Assembly (NCBI GenBank): GCA_022821585.1
Contig: JAJEDI010000065.1
Location: forward strand, 1 to 64,000
Length of the DNA stretch: 64,000 nt
Origin: Caldilineaceae bacterium
Lineage (GTDB): Bacteria; Chloroflexota; Anaerolineae; Caldilineales; Caldilineaceae
Reading direction: 5' to 3'
The notes below the pieces were generated by a model. That model did not search any database. It was not told where the DNA came from and saw only the letters and a list, made by a program, of their open reading frames with translations. Position numbers and translations under genes: made by a program. Below are positions 44,341 through 52,341 of this stretch, piece by piece. How positions within the stretch are numbered: the stretch's first letter is position 1; each line of letters begins with the position of its first letter.

Positions 44341-45138
44341 CTATCCGTTCTGCTTCTTCCATTCCTGGTATTCAGCCCAGCCCTCGTCATTGAGCGGGTA
44401 GTACTTGCTGAGGGCGCCGCCTTCGGCCAGTTTGATGCGGCTGAAGACTTCCCATTCTTCGTGCTCGAGGGTGTGCTCGAGGACGAGGGGGATCATCTGG
44501 CGGGGGACGACGACGGCGCCATCATCATCGGCGATAATGGCGTCGCCGGGCAGGACGAGTACGTTGCTGATGTTGACGGGCACATTGAGGCCCCAGGGGA
44601 AGAGTTCGGCCTGGGATGCGTAGTTGGGTGTGAATCCGACGGTCCAGAGGGGAACGCCGATTTGCTGGATGTTGGGCCAGTCGCGTACGCAGCCGTCGAC
44701 GACGATGCCGGCGCCGCCGCGGCCCTTAAAGTAGGTGGTGAGCATTTCGCCGACACAGCCGGTATAGCGGCTGGCGAAGGCCTGGATAACGAGTACGTCG
44801 CCGTTTTCGACCGTTTCGAAGACGGCCCACAGTGCGCCACGTTTTTCGGCGCCTTCCTGGGCGACGCCTGAGAAGACGTCCTCGCGTTGGGGCATGAAGG
44901 CCAGTGTGACGGCCGGGCCCACGACTTTGGCTCCGGGCGTGCGGGGAAGCGGTCCCTGGATGAAGGTGTGGCGGATGCCGAAGCGGTGCATAGTTGCGCT
45001 GGCAGTGGCAGTGCTGACCCGGCGCAACTGCTCGACCAACTCCGGCTGCGGGCGGGAGACGGGGCCGCCGTCTATGGGCAAGGGTACGCCGGCGGAGGGG
45101 ACCTCGATGGCGTCGTAGTCGTGGGTGGGTCTGCTCAT
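44341..45138 (-). CDS. RraA-like / 4-hydroxy-4-methyl-2-oxoglutarate aldolase family protein
   Basis: The product is 265 aa from ATG 45138. The frame is open upstream to 45396, but that part has no family similarity. The family signature AGIVVDGCVRDWPNIQQIGV includes the Arg and Asp of the aldolase G-x(n)-R-D site; MLTTYFKGRGG and PVNISNVLVLPGDAIIADDD also fit. Members are HMG/CHA aldolases in aromatic-acid breakdown or RNase E regulators; with an FAH gene 45 nt downstream the aldolase role is favoured. The start is fixed by loss of conservation upstream. Confidence 0.85.
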   Translation of the reverse strand: MSRPTHDYDAIEVPSAGVPLPIDGGPVSRPQPELVEQLRRVSTATASATMHRFGIRHTFIQGPLPRTPGAKVVGPAVTLAFMPQREDVFSGVAQEGAEKRGALWAVFETVENGDVLVIQAFASRYTGCVGEMLTTYFKGRGGAGIVVDGCVRDWPNIQQIGVPLWTVGFTPNYASQAELFPWGLNVPVNISNVLVLPGDAIIADDDGAVVVPRQMIPLVLEHTLEHEEWEVFSRIKLAEGGALSKYYPLNDEGWAEYQEWKKQNG

Positions 45139-45604
45139 AAGGCGGGTTCCCCAGGTGAGTGAATGCGGTTGGAATGGATGGGCGCCAGCCGTTTGGCCTT
45201 GGGCGCGGTGATTTTCTGATGGTATGCGAAGTAGGCGATTCCCGCAAACGGAGAGCAGGATTTGCTCAAAGTCAGATCGGTTTTGAGGACGTGGGGACCC
45301 GCCAGCACATGTACACCTATATAGGTCTTGTACGAGAGTTAACGAGAGATTGCGAGTGTGCGTAAGTGTGAGACAGTTCGGCGTTACGTGCTTCATCTTG
45401 ATATTCAGTCCAGGAACGGGCGGTAGGGCCCCGAGGCCGGCAGAAGGATAGTCAGGCTAGTTGGGACCTGAGGGCCGCTCGTCAGGAAAAGGGTCGCTCG
45501 CCGAAAGACCAGTTTGGTTGAACGTGTGCGAACCTGTGTGCTAGAATGGCGACAGATGCGACCGGCCAATTGTCTGTCATAAGATACGGAGAGAGCTGTT
45601 TACA
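45139..45604. other. Gene-free stretch with a 12-bp palindrome
   Basis: No gene was supported in 466 nt between the divergent RraA-like and nuclease genes. ACCTATATAGGT at 45315-45326 is a perfect palindrome with flanking GTAC on both sides; it could be an operator for the leftward catabolic genes. The rightward promoter is listed separately. Confidence 0.4.
45518..45547 (+). promoter_or_regulatory. Putative promoter of the PD-(D/E)XK nuclease gene
   Basis: TTGAAC (45518-45523) and TAGAAT (45542-45547) are spaced by 18 nt and lie 57 nt before the nuclease start. Confidence 0.6.
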
Positions 45605-46483
45605 GTGCCTTTGAAACTTACCCCGACCTTTGCCTTCAGCCAGTCGAGCTTGCAATCCTACGTGAACTGCCCACGCCGCTTCTGGCTGGCCTATGTTGAG
45701 CAGCTTAAGTGGCCAGCGTTGGAGGCTTCGCCCTATGATGAAAACGAGCGGCAGCTGAGAATGGGGAGTCAGTTTCATAAGCTGGTCGAGCGGGTCGAGG
45801 CCGGTTTGCCGACCGAATTGCTGGCGGACGGGTTGGAGCATCCTCTGGACGAGTGGTTCGAGAGCTTTCTGCGCCACAGGCCGGTCGATCTGCCCAGGGA
45901 TGTTGTAGAAGTCGAACGAGTGTTGAGCGCGCCTTTGGAAGTGGAGGCGGGGCGGTACCGGCTGGCGGCCCGCTATGATCTGATCGCGGTCGGCGGAGAG
46001 GGGGCGGACCGGCGGGCGGTGGTGCTTGACTGGAAGACGAACAAGCGGGTGACGCGGCGTTCGACTTTGCAGCAGAGGATGCAAACGCTCGTGTATCCGT
46101 ACGTGCTGGTGGAGGCGAGCGCGGGGCTGCCGTGGGGACCGTTGGCGCCTGAGCAGGTGGAGATGCGCTACTGGTTCACGGCGGCGCCGGCTGAGGCGGT
46201 CTCTTTTGGTTACAACAGTGAACTGCATACGGCGAACCGGGCCAGGTTCGAGCAGTTGCTGAACGGGATTCTCGGCGGTGAAAGGGAGAGTGACTTTCCC
46301 AAGGTGGCCGATACGGAGGAGAATCGGAGGCGGTTCTGCGGCTACTGCATTTACCGTTCGCGCTGCGATCGCGGCGTGGAGGCCGGTGAACTGGAGGAGT
46401 ACGACGAGGAGGCGTTTTCGGACGAGGACCTGGAGAGGGCGTTGGAGTTCACTCTGGAGGAGGTACAGGAGCTGGCGTTTTAA
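45605..46483 (+). CDS. RecB/Cas4-like PD-(D/E)XK nuclease with Fe-S cysteines
   Basis: The product is 292 aa from GTG 45605. Nuclease residues: His58 (GSQFHKLVERV), Asp125 (LAARYDLIAV) and Asp142-x-Lys144 (VVLDWKTNKR). Four cysteines, Cys22 (NCPRRFWLAY), Cys245, Cys248 and Cys254 (FCGYCIYRSRC), are placed as in Cas4 and AddB, which hold a 4Fe-4S cluster between the N- and C-terminal ends. It is longer than Cas4, and no CRISPR or cas gene is near. A DNA end-processing role in repair is likely, with recJ close by. The C-terminus is acidic. Confidence 0.86.
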   Translation: MPLKLTPTFAFSQSSLQSYVNCPRRFWLAYVEQLKWPALEASPYDENERQLRMGSQFHKLVERVEAGLPTELLADGLEHPLDEWFESFLRHRPVDLPRDVVEVERVLSAPLEVEAGRYRLAARYDLIAVGGEGADRRAVVLDWKTNKRVTRRSTLQQRMQTLVYPYVLVEASAGLPWGPLAPEQVEMRYWFTAAPAEAVSFGYNSELHTANRARFEQLLNGILGGERESDFPKVADTEENRRRFCGYCIYRSRCDRGVEAGELEEYDEEAFSDEDLERALEFTLEEVQELAF

Positions 46484-46720
46484 GTGAGGTTCACAGAATA
46501 CTTTCAGAATGCACGTCGACGTTCAGACAGAAAGTGGATTGAAACTGCTTGAATTGAACGCGTGGTGAGTTTTCCAGAACGAGAAGAAATTCAAATAGAT
46601 GGGCGAATTAGGCGTTGGGCACGCATACTTGAGGCAGGGAATCGATACTTGCGCGTTGTCCTCCTGCAAGACAGGGAAACGGTCCCCTACGCGTTTTTTG
46701 ACCGGTCCTTCACCGGATAG
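46484..46720 (+). pseudogene. Toxin-like small gene broken by one in-frame TGA
   Basis: Read from GTG 46484, right after the nuclease stop, the frame gives RFTEYFQNARRRSDRKWIET, then Ala, TGA at 46550-46552, and then IERVVSFPEREEIQIDGRIR, RWARILEAGNRYLRVVLLQD, and a C-terminal YAFFDRSFTG. I recall this as a small family normally found next to DUF2283, with EWIERVV where the stop falls, so TGA probably replaces a Trp TGG. The rest of the frame is intact, which points to a very recent loss or to read-through. GTG 46562 or 46565 could start a shortened product. The DUF2283 gene follows after 15 nt. Confidence 0.7.
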
Positions 46721-46735
46721 AGTTTAGGAGAGCGC

Positions 46736-46933
46736 ATGGAGATAAAATATTTTCAGGATACGGATACGCTTCTAGTTAATTCTTCGGACAGGGAAATCGT
46801 CGAGACCCGAGACATAAGTGAGAATTTCATGATTGAATTGGACGCCGATGGAAATATCGTCAGCGTCACGATCGAGCATGCTGGTGAACATATCGATATC
46901 TCGAAACTTCATTTCGATCAGATACCTGTGTGA
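46736..46933 (+). CDS. DUF2283 small protein
   Basis: The product is 65 aa of the DUF2283 family. It has the signature KYFQDTDTLLVNSSDREIVE, then SENFMIELDADGNIVSVTIE and HAGEHIDISKL. Members lie beside small toxin-like genes and are suspected antitoxins, but biochemical evidence is scant. ATG 46736 follows TTTAGGAGAGCGC. The partner upstream carries a nonsense codon. The local base composition is lower in GC than its neighbours. Confidence 0.86.
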   Translation: MEIKYFQDTDTLLVNSSDREIVETRDISENFMIELDADGNIVSVTIEHAGEHIDISKLHFDQIPV

Positions 46934-47025
46934 TGGGAAGGCTTGGCTTCTAGTCGACTGGAAGTCCTCTCTTAGCACGATTGCCAGGAACCCTTCTGGG
47001 ACCTCTTGAACCCTGTCTTTTTTCA

Positions 47026-49476
47026 ATGCCCTTCCAACCCTGGATTCTGAGACCACAAGTTGAGCCTTCGGCGGCGCTGCAGGCTGCTGTGGGGGGGCAT
47101 CCTCTGGTGGCGCGGTTGCTGGCGCAGCGGGGGATAGACTCGGTGGAGAAGGCGCTGCCTTTTCTGGACAGCGGGGCGTATGTGCCGGCGCGGCCGAGCG
47201 CTCTGGTGGGACTGGACCGGGCGGCGGATACGCTGATTGATGCCGTCCGGCAGGGAAAGAATTTCCTGGTCTGGGGGGATTTCGACGTTGACGGGCAGAC
47301 GAGCACGACACTGCTGGTGGCGGCGCTGCAGGAGCTTGCGGGGGCGCAGCGGGTGCGCTTTCACGTGCCGAACCGTTTTAGTGAAGGGCACGGCATCAAG
47401 CCCTACGCACTGAAGGAGTTGCTGGAGGATGCGGGCTTCAAGCCGGATGTGCTGCTGACGTGCGACACGGGCATCAGTGATGGGGAGGGGATCGGCATTG
47501 CAAAGGAGGCCGGGCTGACGGTGGTGGTCACAGACCACCATGACTTGCCGCCTGAATTCGCTGACGCCGAGCCGGGGGAGGCGCCGCCTTGCGGTGAAGC
47601 GGCTGAGGTCGCAGGCGAGCAGAGTGTGCGGCGGGCGGATGCCATCGTCAACCCGAAGTTCCTGCGTGCTGACGATCCGCTGCGCACGCTGCCGGGCGTG
47701 GGCGTGGCTTACAAGCTGGTGCAACGGCTTTATGAGCTGGCGGGTGACCCCGAAGGCGCGGCCCAGTTCCTGGACCTGGTGGCGCTGGGTATTGTTGCCG
47801 ACGTGGCGGAGCAGATGCATGACACGCGCTACCTGCTTCAACTTGGGTTGGACAGGCTGCGGCGGACGGAACGGACCGGTCTGAAGGCGTTGATGGAGAG
47901 CGCAAGACTGTCGCCGGAGAGCGTGGACTCGCAGGCGATCGGTTTTCAGATCGGGCCGCGCATGAACGCGCTGGGGCGGTTGGATGATGCGACTGTGGCG
48001 GTGGAGCTGCTGACGACGGATGACGCGATCCGTGCGGGGCAGTTGGCGGCGCAGATGGAGCGGCTGAATAACGAGAGGCGGCTGCTGACCAGCCAGATCA
48101 CGCAGACGGCGTTCGACATGCTGGAGCGTGAGCCGGTCCTGCTGGATTTCAATGCGATCGTTCTGGCGAACCCCAACTGGCATGCGGGGATCATCGGCAT
48201 TGTTGCGGCGCGGTTGGTTGAGACGTACCACAAGCCTACGGTATTGCTGTGCAACCCGCCTGGGGAGCCGGCGCGGGGTAGCGCACGCAGCACGGCAGGG
48301 GTGGATATTGGCGGGGCGATCGCGGGGTGCGCAGAGTTGCTGATGCAGCATGGCGGGCACCCGGGCGCGGCCGGGTTGACGCTGGAGGCAGCCAACATCG
48401 ACCGCTTCCGCCGCGAGTTGAGCCGGCAGGTCGACCAACACAGGATTGATGCGGGGCCGGATGGCTTGCGTATTGACGCGGAACTGTCCATCTCCGATGT
48501 GAGCCTGCCTCTGGCGGAGGAGCTCGAACGGCTGGCCCCATTCGGCAACGGCAACCCGCTACCAAGATTTATAAGCCAGGGCCTGAAAGTGGTCCAGGAC
48601 CGGCGGATCGGGCGGGACGGCGCCCACCGGCGTTTGCTGCTGCAGGACAGGGAGGAGAGGAAGCAGACGGCGGTCTGGTGGCGCAGCGCGGATGTGGAAT
48701 TGCCGGGCGGTGAGGTTGACATTGCTTATACGCTGGGGATCAACGAGTATCGGGGTGAGCGATCGGCTCAGTTGACTGTGGAGGCGGTAAGGCCGGCGGA
48801 AGAGGTGGCGGCGGCGGGCTTCGTCGACGGGTTGGAAGGAGAGTGCGCTCTCCACGATCTGCGACGCGAGCCGGTAAACGCGGGCGAACTGCCATCTCCC
48901 GGCAACGCAGTCTGGTTTGCGGAGGGTACGCAATTGGGCCGCGTACCTTTTCAGTCGCGGCTGGATGCGGCCCTGGCGGAGAAGGGCCGTCCGCTGGTGC
49001 TGTGGAGCAGTCCACCGTCTCCGGAGCTGCTGCAGTGGCTGGTGGAAAGGGTGGCCCCTTGCGAACTGTATCTGGTCGGCCGCGACACGGCGGAGTCGCA
49101 GCCGGACGCCGTATTGAAACAGGTGGCGGGGATGGCGAAATGGTCGATGCGACCCAGCGCAAATGGGCGTGAGGGTGGCGGGGCCGAGAACAGCCGGCTT
49201 CCTATTGACAGGCTGGCGGCTCGCATCGGGGTGACGGAAGCGATAGTCCGTTGCAGTCTGCTGTGGTTGGAACAGAAGGGGCTCCTGCGGATAGAGGGGT
49301 GGGAGGAGGGCGACGTTGCGCGTGTCGGACCGGGAGACGGGAGAGAACGGGACGATGACGAGCGCTCGCTCTTGCAGGAGGAGTTGAAGGAACTGCTGGC
49401 CGAGATGCGCGCCTACAGACGATTCTTTCGGCGGGCGCCGGTGGGGGCGCTCGGGCTGGAAGGGGAACTGCAGTAG
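47026..49476 (+). CDS. recJ: Single-stranded-DNA-specific exonuclease RecJ
   Basis: The product is 816 aa, longer than the common 560-800 aa. It degrades single-stranded DNA 5' to 3' in recombination and repair. DHH motifs are complete: GDFDVDGQTSTTLL with Asp85, Asp87, Asp89; LLTCDTGISD; VVVTDHHDLP; and the DHHA1 parts QIGPRMNALGRLDDA, HGGHPGAAGL. The extra C-terminal 250 aa contain a DNA-binding OB region (FGNGNPLPRFISQGLKVVQD) and a final winged-helix-like segment. ATG 47026 lacks a clear Shine-Dalgarno. The stop TAG is the start of a heptamer repeat array. Confidence 0.94.
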   Translation: MPFQPWILRPQVEPSAALQAAVGGHPLVARLLAQRGIDSVEKALPFLDSGAYVPARPSALVGLDRAADTLIDAVRQGKNFLVWGDFDVDGQTSTTLLVAALQELAGAQRVRFHVPNRFSEGHGIKPYALKELLEDAGFKPDVLLTCDTGISDGEGIGIAKEAGLTVVVTDHHDLPPEFADAEPGEAPPCGEAAEVAGEQSVRRADAIVNPKFLRADDPLRTLPGVGVAYKLVQRLYELAGDPEGAAQFLDLVALGIVADVAEQMHDTRYLLQLGLDRLRRTERTGLKALMESARLSPESVDSQAIGFQIGPRMNALGRLDDATVAVELLTTDDAIRAGQLAAQMERLNNERRLLTSQITQTAFDMLEREPVLLDFNAIVLANPNWHAGIIGIVAARLVETYHKPTVLLCNPPGEPARGSARSTAGVDIGGAIAGCAELLMQHGGHPGAAGLTLEAANIDRFRRELSRQVDQHRIDAGPDGLRIDAELSISDVSLPLAEELERLAPFGNGNPLPRFISQGLKVVQDRRIGRDGAHRRLLLQDREERKQTAVWWRSADVELPGGEVDIAYTLGINEYRGERSAQLTVEAVRPAEEVAAAGFVDGLEGECALHDLRREPVNAGELPSPGNAVWFAEGTQLGRVPFQSRLDAALAEKGRPLVLWSSPPSPELLQWLVERVAPCELYLVGRDTAESQPDAVLKQVAGMAKWSMRPSANGREGGGAENSRLPIDRLAARIGVTEAIVRCSLLWLEQKGLLRIEGWEEGDVARVGPGDGRERDDDERSLLQEELKELLAEMRAYRRFFRRAPVGALGLEGELQ

Positions 49477-49567
49477 TCAGTAGTCAGTAGTCAGTAGTCA
49501 GTAGTCAGTAGTCAGTAGTCAGTAGTCAGTAGTCAGTAGTCAGTAGTCAGTAGTCAGTAGTCAGTTG
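49471..49567. repeat. Heptamer array, 13 exact CAGTAGT copies
   Basis: CAGTAGT is repeated 13 times without error from 49471 to 49561, then decays into CAGTTGTTAG. The first unit contains the last sense codon (CAG) and the stop (TAG) of recJ. Stops occur in all forward frames, so it is not coding. Slippage should make its length variable. Confidence 0.95.
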
Positions 49568-49688
49568 TTAGTTGCAGAGCTCCGGTGACATTTTGGGGAA
49601 GCCTCTCAGAATAGAACAGGAATGTAACGTCTATTAGCTTGTCAGGGATGTTTCGGGCTTGAATGTTGTGAAGAATAAGACCAATCGA

Positions 49689-49790
49689 TCTGCGAAGGCA
49701 CGCGAAGAACACCTTTCTGTCCGCGAAGGGCCGCGAAGAGGCGCGAAGAACACCTCTTAATCCACGAAGGGCCGCGAAGAACACCAGAGG
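49689..49790. repeat. Three imperfect GCGAAG-rich repeats
   Basis: Units start at about 49689, 49720 and 49761 and share T-C-x-x-CGAAGG, then GCGAAGAACACC. The second has an extra GAGGCGCGAAG. They lie in the same gene-free gap as the heptamers, with no hairpin or coding support. Confidence 0.7.
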
Positions 49791-49941
49791 CTACCGGGAT
49801 TTTCCTTGTGTGAATGCGCGGGTTAGCTGCGCTTTGCTGCCGTAAGTCGCTGTTCAGCCAAGCGTCAACGTGCCCTAGTGAACTTCTGAGCCATGTTCTG
49901 AGTGCGTACTGTATGCGGCCTTCCTGGGCGAAATGTTCTGC

Positions 49942-50190
49942 CAGGAATTCTGTGCCGGGCTCTTGGTGGTCATAGCGGCGGGGCAGGTTGGGGCCAATTG
50001 GGACTTTCCGTGGCTGCGCTGGCTCACGCCTCGGTACGAGCCAAGACGCGGGGTGGGGGGAAGTTCGGCCGCCGCGGGCCGCCAAGGTGGAATTGCCCTC
50101 TCACTCGGCGCGGCGCGAGGTTTTAGGTGGGGGGGCGTTGCGGGGGCGGAGCCCCCGCACAAGGGAGGGCCGAATAGGCCCGACCGCCCA
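49942..50190. repeat. Dispersed intergenic repeat, copy 2
   Basis: It is homologous to 19390-19616. The last 60 nt (50131-50190) match copy 1 at 59 positions. Hairpin one (50140-50158) has a perfect 8-bp stem GCGGGGGC/GCCCCCGC with loop GGA; hairpin two is at 50167-50181. Left of this the copies share GGGCTCTTG, GCTGGCTCAC and GCCGCCGCGG with short gaps. A degenerate heptamer array follows at once. Confidence 0.85.
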
Positions 50191-50194
50191 ACTG

Positions 50195-50215
50195 CAGTGG
50201 TCAATGGTCAGTGGT
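50195..50215. repeat. Degenerate heptamer array
   Basis: CAGTGGT, CAATGGT, CAGTGGT stand in tandem, preceded by AACTG just like the main array after recJ. Together with 49471-49567 these flank the repeat-rich gap, as though one heptamer tract had been split. Confidence 0.6.
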
Positions 50216-50276
50216 TAGAGGATGACTGAGGCGAGAATCTTTTGGTACTCTGGGGCGTCTGTTCGGATCGAGCTTT

Positions 50277-52283
50277 TCATTCAATTTGGACTGTGCCGCA
50301 GGGGACGCCGGGTTGGCCTTCGGCTTCGATTTTGACATTGTATGCGCCGGGTTGGGCCAGGGCGTTCAGGTTTACGTCGAGTTCGACGCGGACGAACTCG
50401 TTTGGCTGCCACGTAGTGGGCGGGTAGACGGAGAGCACGTCGCCGGGGCGCTCCAGGGAACGACCCCAGATTTGCCCGTCACCGGCCTGGACCAGGGCGA
50501 AGAGAGGTGGCGCTTCGCTAACTTCCTCAGATTTCCTCATCCACAGACGCAGATGGACCCAGCCGCTGGGCGGGTGGTAAAGGACGTCGCGCGCGGGGAC
50601 GGCCGGCGTGGTGATCTCGCAGGCGGTGAGTTCGACGCCGGGGAACAGTTGAGCCTGCGGATGGACGGCGGTGTCGGAGAGCGCGGGCAGGGCCTGGTAT
50701 CTGTAACGGACGGCATAGCCTCGCATCTCCACGCCTGCCGGGTACTGCTCGGTGACGAGAGGGAATCTCCCATCCAGCCAAGATTGGACCAGGCGGTGAT
50801 CGTCGACGCCGGCGAGGTGGCTTTGGACCAGCCAGAGTGTGTCGGCGCCGTTGGGCGCGGCCAGATCATGCAGATGGGCGGCGATGAGGGATTCGGCCTG
50901 TTCGGAAGTCAGCGGGGCGTTGAAGTTGCCGTAGACGGGCATCTTTGCTGCGGCGGGTTGCTGACGCAGGTACCAGTCGAGGGCGGGGAGGAGGAAATAG
51001 GGGTGGACGAGTGCGGCGGCGGCGGCGCGGGGGCTGTGCTCCTGATAGGCGCTGATATAGTCGGCTGCGGCGCGCCAGTTTTCGCGAAAGAGCGGAGGGG
51101 TCCAGAGGACGGGCAGCGATGCGGCGAGGAGGGCGAGGGCGACGAGGCCGCTGAGGGCGCCGGCAGACGGCTGCCAGCGTCCAAGCGCGCTCACACCGCG
51201 GGCGGCGGTCCAGAGGACGAAGGGGGCGAGGAAGAGGAAGTAACGATCTTCGCGGAAGATGGCGGCGTTGGTGGCAAGGAGGGCGCTGCCGATCAGCAGG
51301 GGCGCGCCGATCCAGAGCCAGAGGAGCGGGCGTGTGTCGCGGCGGCGGTCTCCGGGGAGGAGCAGGCCGGCGAGGACGAGCAGGGCGAAGAAGAGGATTG
51401 CGGCAGTACGGACTGACGAGGGCCAGCCGGTATACCAGACGGTGAAAATGTGCAACTGGCGCCAGAGATTGGGCAGGAAACCGGCAAAGGCGGCACCGGA
51501 CGGGCTGGACGCGCTGTTGACGGTCCAGGCGCTGCGGGCCAAGGGGAGGAAGAGAAGAGCTACGACCGCGAAGGCGGCGATGGCCTCGAGTACGTAGCGC
51601 CTGTTGAAGGATGTGTTTCGTCGGGCGAGGAGAAAGACGCTGAGACCGAGACCGGGAAGGAAGAAGGCGGCATAGAGATAACTGTAGAGGGCAAGGAGGA
51701 GGGTTGCTGCGAGACCGAACCAGCAGAGAAGGCGGACCGGGGCGGCGCTTCTGCCGGGCGACGCGCCATGCGGAGGCATGTGTTGGCGGGCGGCGACGAG
51801 GAAGTAGGCGGCCCAGACGATGGCGGTGGCGGCGGGCTGGAACATGCGCAGCTCCTGGCTGTACCAGACGAGCACGGGCGCGAGCGCGGTGAGGGCACCG
51901 GCGATCAGGCCGGCTGTACGGCCGCTGAGCTGAGTTACAAGACGCAGGACCCCCCAGACCATGAGAATACCGATGAGGACGCCGAAGATGCGCAGGGCAG
52001 CGTCGCTCTGGCCGGCGCCGAACCAGCCGAGGAGCGTCTGCCAGTAGTGGAGGGCGAGATAGTAGGCGGGCGGGTGTTTGTCTCTGAGAAGCTGGAAGGT
52101 GCCCGACCATATGTGAGCGGGTCCGAGCCTGGCCCAGTTGAGGGAGATGGCCTCGTCGAACCAGATGCTGTGATATTCCAGGCGCCAGAGCCGGGGCAGA
52201 GCCGCCAGGAGGAGGACGAACAGTTCGGGCAGGGAGGTGGTCCAGAGGCGCCGACGGAGCGCTGTGAGACTCGCGGCCGCCAT
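50277..52283 (-). CDS. GT-C membrane glycosyltransferase (ArnT/PMT_2-like)
   Basis: The product is 668 aa with about eleven membrane helices followed by a roughly 250-aa soluble C-terminus. The GT-C acidic site lies in the first extracytoplasmic loop: WRLEYHSIWFDEAISLNWAR, then LLRDKHPPAYYLALHYW. It probably moves a sugar from a polyprenyl phosphate to an extracytoplasmic acceptor. ATG 52283 has AAGGG ten bases upstream; a GTG at 52322 would add 13 residues. The soluble tail ends with a beta-rich domain (WVHLRLWMRKSEEV). It is the last gene of a five-gene leftward operon. Confidence 0.8.
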   Translation of the reverse strand: MAAASLTALRRRLWTTSLPELFVLLLAALPRLWRLEYHSIWFDEAISLNWARLGPAHIWSGTFQLLRDKHPPAYYLALHYWQTLLGWFGAGQSDAALRIFGVLIGILMVWGVLRLVTQLSGRTAGLIAGALTALAPVLVWYSQELRMFQPAATAIVWAAYFLVAARQHMPPHGASPGRSAAPVRLLCWFGLAATLLLALYSYLYAAFFLPGLGLSVFLLARRNTSFNRRYVLEAIAAFAVVALLFLPLARSAWTVNSASSPSGAAFAGFLPNLWRQLHIFTVWYTGWPSSVRTAAILFFALLVLAGLLLPGDRRRDTRPLLWLWIGAPLLIGSALLATNAAIFREDRYFLFLAPFVLWTAARGVSALGRWQPSAGALSGLVALALLAASLPVLWTPPLFRENWRAAADYISAYQEHSPRAAAAALVHPYFLLPALDWYLRQQPAAAKMPVYGNFNAPLTSEQAESLIAAHLHDLAAPNGADTLWLVQSHLAGVDDHRLVQSWLDGRFPLVTEQYPAGVEMRGYAVRYRYQALPALSDTAVHPQAQLFPGVELTACEITTPAVPARDVLYHPPSGWVHLRLWMRKSEEVSEAPPLFALVQAGDGQIWGRSLERPGDVLSVYPPTTWQPNEFVRVELDVNLNALAQPGAYNVKIEAEGQPGVPCGTVQIE

Positions 52284-52341
52284 TGCAATGCGGCCCTTGG
52301 GGGATGAGATGAGGCGGGTCACTGTGGTCTTTGTTGCGTTG

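Noticed and set aside
45139-45396. N-terminal extension of the RraA-like protein
   Set aside because: Eighty-six extra residues have no family match; the conserved part begins after ATG 45138.
45605-46483. Calling the PD-(D/E)XK nuclease a Cas4 protein
   Set aside because: It is about 90 aa longer than usual Cas4, and no CRISPR array or cas1/cas2 is in the window. The cysteine pattern is shared by other RecB-like nucleases.
47023-48441. Minus-strand open frame of 472 codons antisense to recJ
   Set aside because: Shadow of a GC-rich gene whose own DHH motifs are intact; no recognisable protein features.
49471-49567. CRISPR array or satellite of a phage
   Set aside because: The unit is seven bases with no spacers, and no cas or phage gene is near. 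It is a simple tandem repeat.
50286-51416. Plus-strand open frame of 376 codons antisense to the GT-C gene
   Set aside because: Gly/Glu/Asp-rich shadow frame; the sense gene has a clear GT-C motif and membrane pattern.
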